DNA from: Myxococcales bacterium
GTDB taxonomy: Bacteria; Myxococcota_A; UBA9042
Assembly: GCA_023954815.1 (NCBI GenBank)
Contig: JAGSHB010000015.1
Span: forward strand, 1-58,443
DNA: 58,443 bases
Direction: 5' to 3'
Positions 52,745 to 58,443 of this stretch are shown one piece after another (the stretch's first letter is position 1; every line of letters begins with the position of its first letter). The notes under the pieces were generated by a model that made no database searches, had not been told where the DNA came from, and worked only from the letters and a program-made list of their open reading frames with translations. Both the position numbers and the translations under genes were made by a program.

Positions 52745-53532
52745 CAAAACCGCCCGGTGAGAGTCCACCCCATGGTGTGAGGCGAGAGGGTAGGTTGCAG
52801 CTGCCAGGCCGTCTTTTTGGGCTTGTCTTTCAACCAGAGCCAGCCGGTCCAAGCGAGAAAGCCCACACCGATGGCGGTGCTGCCGATGGCTACTTTCTGC
52901 CAAGCGCGCGCAGACGCAGCCGATTCCTTGTGGCTGTCCGCTTGGGCCTGGTTCTGCACAGTCTTGTTGAGCTGATCGGCACTCAGATCTGACGCGATAG
53001 AGCGAGCGACCAGCCACGAGACTGCGCCGCCCAGCACCAATCCACCGCCCGTTGCTGCCTGCCAAATCGGGAAGCTCGACCCCGTCACCGCGCCTTTCTT
53101 TGCGCCGGATGTCTTAGGCTCGCTCTTCATGTGTTTGTCGAGCTTGAGCACCTTTTTTTCGGCGTAGGTGCGGTTTTCGCCGGGAATATCAGGGAGCTCC
53201 AGGTACATCGAGTACAAAGCGTAGGCCCGGCGGTGCTGGCCGGCTTTCTCGCGGGCAGTGGCTGCTGCGTAGAGAAGTTGCGGCCGCTTGATGATGGCGT
53301 ACGCGTCCATGAATGCCGCGGCAGCTTCCTTGTAGAGCGAACTCTGAAAATAGGCGCGCGCTTCGGTCGCCCGCGCTTCGGCCCGAGAGAGCTGAGTCTT
53401 CGTCGGTTTGGCCTGTGCTTCTGGGCTAGTCAAAAGGGGGGCTGCCGTGGCGAACAACACCACGAGCGAGCATCGGATACCGAATACGCCGTTGCGTCGT
53501 ACCACCGTGCCGGTTCGACTCCGTTCCTTCAT
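52744..53532 (-). CDS. Exported TPR protein with C-terminal membrane helices
   Basis: A 262-residue protein: signal peptide (SLVVLFATAAPLLTSPEAQA), TPR-like helices at about 45-130 (RATEARAYFQSSLYKEAAAA, AATAREKAGQHRRAYALYSM), a Lys/Ser linker, then two hydrophobic segments (GGGLVLGGAVSWLVA and VAIGSTAIGVGFLAWTGWLW). Such TPR-plus-membrane proteins are common in myxobacterial envelopes, with unknown partners. Overlap with the Cys-rich lipoprotein start suggests the pair work together, perhaps in its assembly or export. ATG 53532 has GAGG 7 nt upstream. Confidence 0.7.
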   Translation of the reverse strand: MKERSRTGTVVRRNGVFGIRCSLVVLFATAAPLLTSPEAQAKPTKTQLSRAEARATEARAYFQSSLYKEAAAAFMDAYAIIKRPQLLYAAATAREKAGQHRRAYALYSMYLELPDIPGENRTYAEKKVLKLDKHMKSEPKTSGAKKGAVTGSSFPIWQAATGGGLVLGGAVSWLVARSIASDLSADQLNKTVQNQAQADSHKESAASARAWQKVAIGSTAIGVGFLAWTGWLWLKDKPKKTAWQLQPTLSPHTMGWTLTGRF

Positions 53533-53723
53533 CGTCTACCTCGAAGCCTGACGGCCGCTGTGTGTGGTCATCCCGACCGGGGGCAACTCACATTTTCACA
53601 CACGCACACGGTATCGCACCACCTATGGCATCTTCAAATTTTCGTCGAGATCTTGACTCGGTGGCATGCCGTCAACTGCCCCTGTCTGGACGACTCATTG
53701 GGCAGACTCTGACAGCGGACGTT
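53533..53723. other. Intergenic stretch upstream of the TPR gene
   Basis: No recognisable gene or RNA. It should hold the promoter of the minus-strand TPR gene; no confident -35/-10 pair could be picked. Confidence 0.4.
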
Positions 53724-53939
53724 GCATGCTCTGGTGTCGAGGCGTGTACCTACGCCATGCAGACGCCGTCGTCCCGCGATGACGCCGACCCTTGCACGGC
53801 TGAGCTATGTGACGGCTAGTCCGGTAAGTGCTTGCATTGCAAGCGGTCTGGCGCGGCGTGCTCCGATGGCAACACGTGCACTGGACCGGACAGCTCCACT
53901 GCTGGAAAATGTGTCGGCAAGCCCGTTGTCGGTTGCTGA
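53724..53939 (+). pseudogene. Decayed fragment of a Cys-rich repeat gene
   Basis: In one frame this reads ACSGVEACTYAMQTPSS, then DDADPCTAELCDG, an in-frame TAG (53817-53819), then SGKCLHCKRSGAACSDGNTC, TGPDSSTAGKCVGKPVVGC and a TGA stop (53937-53939). This is an A-type unit followed by a B-type unit of the Cys-rich family, with the third Cys of the B unit replaced by Ser. No start or signal peptide precedes it. It is best seen as a relict left by rearrangement, filling most of the 429-bp gap before the hydrolase gene. Confidence 0.7.
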
Positions 53940-53961
53940 GCCTTGTCACACTGGAGATCGC

Positions 53962-54675
53962 ATGCCCACAGACCGCCCTGAGGCGACGCTCGCCCCTTTG
54001 ACCGTCACAGTAGAGCGAACGGCCATCGTCGCCCAGCATGGCCCTGTCGGCGCTCGCCACGGTTGGATGGTGCTTCACGGATTGGATCAGCGCGCGGCAG
54101 CGTTCCTTGCGCCATGGACGCGAATTTCCGGCCAGAAAGCGCGCAGGGTGCTGGCGCCGGAGGGGCTGTCGCGGCACATCCTCGATACCAAGACCGACGC
54201 CACCGGCGCCTGTTGGACGACCATCCCGGATAGGCCCATCGACATGGAAGACACCTACCGCTGGCTCGATGCGGCCGCGGAGCGACTCGATGCGGAGGCG
54301 GGCGATGGTGCGCGGGTGCTGTTGGGGTTTTCCCAGGGCAGCATCATGGCCGCGAGGTGGGTGATCCAGCGGGACCGGGTGTGGGATGCGGTCCTCATCT
54401 GGGGCGGCGCGATCCCGCGGGGGGTCGATCCACACGCCCTGGCGGCCCGCTCGAAGACGGGCAGGGTCGAGCTGGTGGTGGGCGATCGCGACCAATTCGC
54501 GACCCCGGAGCGTCGGGCTCAGATGAAAGCCGCGCTGAGCGCCGCGGGTGTGCCGGTCAATGTCCGTACGTTTCCTGGTGGCCACCGCTTGGACGACGGC
54601 ACCCTGGAGGCCCTGGCGGCTGAGCTTGAAGGGGCAGCCGAGTTTGAAGGGGCGGCTGATACGATTCGCCGATGA
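53962..54675 (+). CDS. Alpha/beta hydrolase (phospholipase/carboxylesterase type)
   Basis: A 237-residue alpha/beta hydrolase. Nucleophile Ser in LLGFSQGSIMAA (GFSQG), Asp in VVGDRDQF and His in FPGGHRLDD make the catalytic triad; WMVLHGLDQRA is the oxyanion-loop region. Family members cleave carboxyl esters or lysophospholipids; the substrate is unknown. The frame opens at 53722, antisense-like and outside the family, so ATG 53962 with GGAG 5-6 nt upstream is chosen. A short repeat (EGAAEFEGAA) sits near the C-terminus. Confidence 0.85.
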   Translation: MPTDRPEATLAPLTVTVERTAIVAQHGPVGARHGWMVLHGLDQRAAAFLAPWTRISGQKARRVLAPEGLSRHILDTKTDATGACWTTIPDRPIDMEDTYRWLDAAAERLDAEAGDGARVLLGFSQGSIMAARWVIQRDRVWDAVLIWGGAIPRGVDPHALAARSKTGRVELVVGDRDQFATPERRAQMKAALSAAGVPVNVRTFPGGHRLDDGTLEALAAELEGAAEFEGAADTIRR

Positions 54676-54714
54676 TTCGGCTCGTCTCTCGCCCCGAACG
54701 TCTGATGCGGCGGC

Positions 54715-55518
54715 TCAGTCTTTGATGCGCACTTTCTTCAGACTCAACGCGAACCAAACAAACAGCAGGGTCACAGCCAGCCCGTACCATGTCGCGGCGT
54801 ACTCGACGTGCTTGCTCGGCGCCATCCGCTGCGGATGCACAAAGCCGTCGTAGGGCAGGCGTTCGATGTCCATCGGCTTGCCCACCGCCATCTCGCCGGC
54901 TTGTAGCAGCAGGCGCGGCTCCAGATCGTTCACGGTCTTGGCGATGCCCAGGGGATAGGCCCGCAGCCACGTGGGCCGTTCGGCGAAGGTGCCCGTCGGC
55001 CGTTGCACCGGCTTGGACGGCGTGATGTGCAGCCTGCCCGTGATGGTGCGGGTCGGTTTTGCAGCGACCGACGCGATGTATCCCTTGACCTTGTCGTCCG
55101 GCATCCACCCGAGATGCACCAAGATGCGCGCGTGCGGCCCCTTCTGGCCCTTCATCGGCATCATGATGCCGTAGCCGCGCTTGCCGAGGATGTACCGCGC
55201 CGTGAGCAGCTGCGCCTTGTCGGGCTCGAGTTCGCCGGTGAGTTTGGCCCGCCGATATTGCAGCGCCGCCAGTCGTTCGGTCGCGCCGTCAGCGCCCTTG
55301 ATCTCACCGAGGTCCGTCACCGCCGGTTTTTCTTCGAACTGCAGCCGGTGATAGCCGATTCGCTCCAAGGCCTCGTAGTAACGATTGCGCTGCCAGTTGC
55401 CGAGCATGATCAGCACGACCAGCATGCCAATGGCGATCGCCGTCAGGATGAGATTGGGGCGTAGCACGCGCTTGTGCTGACCCTCGTCGCCGTCCGTCTC
55501 TGGAGTCGGGTTGTCCAT
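54715..55518 (-). CDS. SURF1-family cytochrome oxidase assembly protein
   Basis: A 267-residue SURF1-like protein with two membrane helices: LILTAIAIGMLVVLIMLGNW near the N-terminus and ATWYGLAVTLLFVWFALSLK at the C-terminus. Family signs are LGNWQRNRYYEALERI, RARLTGEL-like RRAKLTGEL, ILVHLGWMPDD and the conserved HVEYAATWYGLA. SURF1 helps insert haem a into cytochrome oxidase. ATG 55518 has GAGG 6 nt upstream; ATG 55530 is the alternative. Last gene of the oxidase-assembly operon. Confidence 0.92.
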   Translation of the reverse strand: MDNPTPETDGDEGQHKRVLRPNLILTAIAIGMLVVLIMLGNWQRNRYYEALERIGYHRLQFEEKPAVTDLGEIKGADGATERLAALQYRRAKLTGELEPDKAQLLTARYILGKRGYGIMMPMKGQKGPHARILVHLGWMPDDKVKGYIASVAAKPTRTITGRLHITPSKPVQRPTGTFAERPTWLRAYPLGIAKTVNDLEPRLLLQAGEMAVGKPMDIERLPYDGFVHPQRMAPSKHVEYAATWYGLAVTLLFVWFALSLKKVRIKD

Positions 55519-55539
55519 TGGAGTCCTCATTCGCAGTGA

Positions 55540-56175
55540 TTACTTGCCGGGGTGCTCGCTGAGCCAGCGCAATCCAGCGTCGAGTTTGGCCAGGGAAGCG
55601 TCGTCTTTTTCGTACAGCGCGCGCATGCGGCCCTGACCGTCGACGAGCACAAAACGTAGGCCGTGGGCCGTGTCGATAGGGGTAGGCTTGTCGGCGATCT
55701 CTTCCACTTTCATCCCGAGTTTCCGGTCTTTTCGGATGATGGGCTGGTAGAAACCACGCACCACCAAATTCTCCATGGCCTTGTAGTCCGAGCGCGCGAA
55801 ATTCCAGATCTTGGGGTCAGCTTTATACTTGCGCCCGAAGGTTCGCAGCGCCTCTGGCGTGTCCGACGCTGGATCGACCGAGATGCTGACGATTTTGGGC
55901 CCGCCAGCTCTCCGCCACAGCTGCACTTTCGACTGCAGGCGGGCGGTGGCCTTGGCCAAGGGCGGGCAGGAGCTCGGGCAGGACGTAAACAGAAAGTTGG
56001 CCGCGAAGGGCTGACCGCTGAGTTGCTCGCTGCCGATGGGCCGGCCCTTTTCGTTGACGAAGCTCCAGGTGGGCAGCGTGCCTAGGGGTGGCTCGGCGAG
56101 CTCGGGGGGGGGCGTGTCGGCACAACCCACACTGGCGAGCATCAAAGTCACCAATAACCAAGTGCGAATCCACAT
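55540..56175 (-). CDS. SCO1/SenC-family copper chaperone lipoprotein
   Basis: A 211-residue lipoprotein (lipobox ASVGC, Cys18) with a thioredoxin-like SCO domain. The copper ligands Cys66 and Cys70 are in FTSCPSSCPP, and the conserved His is in PIDTAHGLRFVLVDGQGR. SCO proteins deliver copper to the CuA site of cytochrome c oxidase. ATG 56175 overlaps the stop of the peroxidase gene, with GGAGG 6 nt upstream; ATG 56178 is only 3 nt away from GGAGG. Next gene is SURF1. Confidence 0.94.
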   Translation of the reverse strand: MWIRTWLLVTLMLASVGCADTPPPELAEPPLGTLPTWSFVNEKGRPIGSEQLSGQPFAANFLFTSCPSSCPPLAKATARLQSKVQLWRRAGGPKIVSISVDPASDTPEALRTFGRKYKADPKIWNFARSDYKAMENLVVRGFYQPIIRKDRKLGMKVEEIADKPTPIDTAHGLRFVLVDGQGRMRALYEKDDASLAKLDAGLRWLSEHPGK

Positions 56176-57455
56176 CATTTGCCTCCAGCGGGGGCCGAGA
56201 GCCACTTCGCGGGCGGCAAGGGACCGGTCAGCGTCTTGAGAAAGGCGATCAGCTCACTGGACGGTACTTCCGGGTCGATCTGTTTGAGCACCAGGTCGCG
56301 GTGACCAATCTGCGGTTTGGTCGGCAGCGTCTTGTAGAAGGTCATCACCTCGGCGAGGGTCTGAAATTGGCCGCCGTGCATGTAGGGCCCTGTTTTTTCG
56401 ACGTTGCGCAGGGTCGGTGTCTTGAACGCGCCCAGGAAGTCCTCGAAGCGGGGGTCCAAGAAGCGCAGCTCATCGCAGACTTTCTGGTCACTAAACGCCC
56501 CACCACACGAAAACGGGTCCTTCTTTACTTCGTCGGCACCGTCGGTGCGGCCCATGTCGATGCCGCTCTTACCTTTGGTCTTCGGCAGGCCGATGTTGTG
56601 AAAGCCGCGATCAGTTAGCAGTGGCCCGTTGTGACAGTTGATGCATTGGGCGCGGCCGACAAAGGCACGCAAGCCGCGGCGGGCGTCGTCGCTGAGATGA
56701 CCACCACCTCTGGCATCTCCCGCCTTGAGAGCAGCGACGTAGGCGTCAAACGGGGCAGGGCGGGGCAGCAGCTTGCGTTCGTACGCTTCGATGGCCTTAC
56801 CGAAGTTGGCAAACGCGCGATTGACGCCCACGCGGTCGACCGGCGCCATGGCCATCCATGCCTTGTGGTCCGGGTGTGCGTCGTTGAAGCGGTGGGGGCG
56901 CGCGCGCTTGGGATAGCGCTTTGCAGGCTTCATCGCAGGCAGCTTGCCAAAAATGGCTTCGTACTCAGCCCGATAGTGCTTGGCGAGGTGGTGCACGACG
57001 CCAGCGCGGGTGAAGTCGTGCTCCACATCGCTCTCGATGGGCCCCAAGGCCTGCGACCAGAGGCTGTCCTTGCGTCCGTCCCAGAACTGAAACGGCGACC
57101 ACTGGCTGCCGACAACCGTTGGGGCGTGCCGACCGGTGGTGCCAACGCCTTTGGCGAGCACCTTGCCGTCGGTGAAGTAGCGGCCAGGCGTGTGGCAGGT
57201 CTGGCAGGCGACCTTCCCGTTGCTGCTCATGCGTTTGTCGAAAAACAGCTTATGACCCAACGCAGCGGCGCGCGGATCGTCGGCGAAGCGGTTGCCGGGG
57301 CTCGCGTGGGGCTTGGGCAACGGCGACAGGCTCTCGATCAGTTGCAGCTCGTCCTGGCTCCACGGTCGGTCGGGATCCAGCTTGGGGGTGCATCCCCAGG
57401 CGATCGCCACGACCAGCATGGCGGCGAGCGTTCGCATGACGCGGCGTTTGCTCAC
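56175..57455 (-). CDS. Di-haem cytochrome c peroxidase / MauG-family lipoprotein
   Basis: A 426-residue di-haem protein with a lipobox (AIAWGC, Cys22) and two CxxCH motifs: CQTCH (C84-C87-H88) and CINCH near residue 270. PTVVGSQWSPFQFWDGRKD and TPTLRNVEKTGPYMHGGQ are family hallmarks. These enzymes reduce hydrogen peroxide with electrons from cytochromes, or oxidise protein residues in MauG. It lies inside the oxidase assembly operon, between the YtkA-like lipoprotein and SCO. GTG 57455 follows the upstream stop directly, with GAGG 8 nt before. Confidence 0.92.
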   Translation of the reverse strand: MSKRRVMRTLAAMLVVAIAWGCTPKLDPDRPWSQDELQLIESLSPLPKPHASPGNRFADDPRAAALGHKLFFDKRMSSNGKVACQTCHTPGRYFTDGKVLAKGVGTTGRHAPTVVGSQWSPFQFWDGRKDSLWSQALGPIESDVEHDFTRAGVVHHLAKHYRAEYEAIFGKLPAMKPAKRYPKRARPHRFNDAHPDHKAWMAMAPVDRVGVNRAFANFGKAIEAYERKLLPRPAPFDAYVAALKAGDARGGGHLSDDARRGLRAFVGRAQCINCHNGPLLTDRGFHNIGLPKTKGKSGIDMGRTDGADEVKKDPFSCGGAFSDQKVCDELRFLDPRFEDFLGAFKTPTLRNVEKTGPYMHGGQFQTLAEVMTFYKTLPTKPQIGHRDLVLKQIDPEVPSSELIAFLKTLTGPLPPAKWLSAPAGGK

Positions 57456-57974
57456 CTAGAGCGCCTCGGGCGGCTGGTCGAAGGGCAGCTTGATGGTCTC
57501 CGTCTTGCCGGCCGCCGTGACCGCAATCTCAAACTGCCACTTGCCGTGCATGTGCAGCTTCATTCCCTCGGTCAGCCACGCGCCGCTTGGGCGAGGTGCG
57601 TGCTGCGGCTTGGTCATCATGCCGTGACCGTGAGCAGGCATGGTCGCGTCGACAGCCACGTCGGTGGGCTTGACGGCCTTGCCGTCCAAGGTGGTGACCA
57701 CAGTGCGTACGGTAAAGAGCTGCGAGACTTTAGGGGTTTTGGGGTCAAAGTGCAGGGCCACTGCGAACTGCTTACCTTTGCCTTGCAGTGCAGCCGATTT
57801 GCCGCTCGCAGGCTGTTTCTTGGCGCTGGCAGTGGCTTTTTCAGCTGCTGGATCAGCCTTCTTCGTGGCCGCACCTTCCGCACCCGCGGGGGCTGCGACT
57901 GCAGTTGGCGCTTTCTTACTGCAGGCCGCGAGCGAGACCATGACCACTAGGCCAACAAAGAACATGCGAATCAT
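57456..57974 (-). CDS. YtkA/FixH-like lipoprotein
   Basis: A 172-residue lipoprotein (lipobox SLAAC, Cys18) with an Ala/Lys linker and a C-terminal immunoglobulin-like YtkA/FixH-type domain (SQLFTVRTVVTTLDGKAV, VDATMPAHGHGMMTKPQ, GMKLHMHGKWQFEI). The MPAHGHGMM stretch, dense in His and Met, fits copper binding, which is in keeping with the oxidase-assembly genes on both sides. Family assignment is by motif and is moderately certain. AGGAG lies 7 nt before ATG 57974. Confidence 0.75.
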   Translation of the reverse strand: MIRMFFVGLVVMVSLAACSKKAPTAVAAPAGAEGAATKKADPAAEKATASAKKQPASGKSAALQGKGKQFAVALHFDPKTPKVSQLFTVRTVVTTLDGKAVKPTDVAVDATMPAHGHGMMTKPQHAPRPSGAWLTEGMKLHMHGKWQFEIAVTAAGKTETIKLPFDQPPEAL

Positions 57975-58443
57975 TTAGGACTCCTGCGCGGCTCGGCGTC
58001 GGTCGATGCTGTCGATGCCGGTTGTGCCGCGCTTGGGCGTACCTTTGAGCGCCCACTGAGCAAATACGTAACCCAGCCCACCCCAGAGGATGAGGCCGCC
58101 CGGTAGCCACATGAAGATGCCGCCGATCTGCTGGTCTGAGATGGCCGTGAGCCCCCAGACGCGCGGGGCCTTCAAGTAGAACGTGTAGATCACTTCGTTT
58201 TGCATGCTGATGAACACACCGAGGGACTTCATCGCCGCCATGTTGAAGAACACGTACATCATGAGCGCACCGTGAGTTGGCCGCGGCAGCTCTTTGAGTG
58301 GGCTCAGGATGGGGAAATAGAAGATGACAGCGGTGCTCATGAAGAGCAGGTGCTCGACGATGTGCCACTCGTGGGCTTCCAACGCGAGGTTGTACATCGC
58401 TGGGAAGTGCCACAGCCAAGTGACACCGTTGAAGATGAAAAAC
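57975..58443 (-). CDS. ctaG: Cytochrome c oxidase assembly protein CtaG (caa3 type), partial
   Basis: The C-terminal part of a CtaG membrane protein, running off the right edge. Visible motifs: WLWHFPAMYNLALEAHEWHI then VEHLLFM (conserved histidines on helices), and TAISDQQIGGIFMWLPGG, the family signature, with hydrophobic helices between. CtaG inserts copper into the CuB site of the oxidase. The frame stays open upstream of the internal Met at 58397, so the true start lies outside. First visible gene of the ctaG-YtkA-peroxidase-SCO-SURF1 set. Confidence 0.92.
   Translation of the reverse strand, partial: FFIFNGVTWLWHFPAMYNLALEAHEWHIVEHLLFMSTAVIFYFPILSPLKELPRPTHGALMMYVFFNMAAMKSLGVFISMQNEVIYTFYLKAPRVWGLTAISDQQIGGIFMWLPGGLILWGGLGYVFAQWALKGTPKRGTTGIDSIDRRRAAQES

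Noticed and set aside
56631-57950. A 439-codon plus-strand frame
   Set aside because: It is antisense to the di-haem peroxidase and YtkA-like genes, which have clear motifs and signal sequences.

Overview
The window is high-GC DNA, mostly densely packed genes, from what looks like a myxobacterium-like member of the Myxococcota or a neighbouring deltaproteobacterial lineage. The signs are large cysteine-rich secreted lipoproteins, MopE-type CNG-DDDCDG motifs, a MYXO-CTERM-like tail on a cell-wall amidase, and many lipoproteins and beta-propellers. I cannot name a genus. No rRNA, tRNA, CRISPR array, insertion sequence or prophage was seen.

Layout. 1-7.5 kb: the tail of a Cys-rich secreted protein, a CHAD protein, a CBS-pair protein, a PhyH-type dioxygenase, a TolB-propeller/amidohydrolase fusion, and a PP2C phosphatase fused to a cyclic-nucleotide-binding domain. 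7.7-13.9 kb: a surface-protein locus in which two paralogous secreted P-domain-like proteins (7732-10215 minus, 12159-13874 plus) flank a Cys-rich MopE-motif lipoprotein (10456-12141). 14.0-16.7 kb: an FAD oxidoreductase-thyA-folA operon, followed by 517 bp of repeat-rich non-coding DNA. 17.2-22.3 kb: a ferritin-like diiron protein, a small membrane-anchored hypothetical, and a minus-strand nagZ-symporter-patatin operon. 22.4-26.7 kb: an amidase lipoprotein with 15 Cys-rich repeats and a MYXO-CTERM-like tail, a FemAB-like acyltransferase, and an ECF sigma/anti-sigma pair. 26.9-34.8 kb (minus): an aminotransferase, metallophosphoesterase and CPBP intramembrane protease cluster, then a 1538-residue Cys-rich lipoprotein ending in a seven-repeat beta-propeller. 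35.0-38.3 kb: a YfgM-like/BamB-like pair and a Cys-rich lipoprotein. 38.4-43.5 kb: hemE-hemG-hemA and a di-haem DUF1111 protein. 43.7-49.6 kb: a box-pathway (aerobic benzoyl-CoA) cluster, boxC-boxB-enoyl-CoA hydratase-hydroxyacyl-CoA dehydrogenase, plus a ketopantoate-reductase-like gene. 49.6-53.5 kb (minus): a TPR protein coupled to a 1053-residue Cys-rich lipoprotein. 53.7-53.9 kb: a decayed Cys-rich gene fragment. 54.7-58.4 kb (minus): a cytochrome-oxidase assembly operon (ctaG, YtkA-like, di-haem peroxidase, SCO, SURF1).

The most striking theme is a dispersed family of Cys-rich repeat proteins: at least four large ones, one fragment at the window edge and one relict. Their repeat comes in two alternating forms, here called A (C-x5-C-x4-C, ending C-x-H) and B (C-x5-C-x5-C, ending C-x-G). 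In the 561-aa protein the order is strictly ABABABA. The repeat resembles the CTDC repeat known from Dictyostelium extracellular-matrix proteins. It is joined to different partners: an amidase, a seven-bladed propeller, MopE motifs and a MYXO-CTERM-like anchor. This looks like a modular cell-surface stalk system. A CPBP protease in the window belongs to the superfamily that includes myxosortases, although direct linkage is only inferred.
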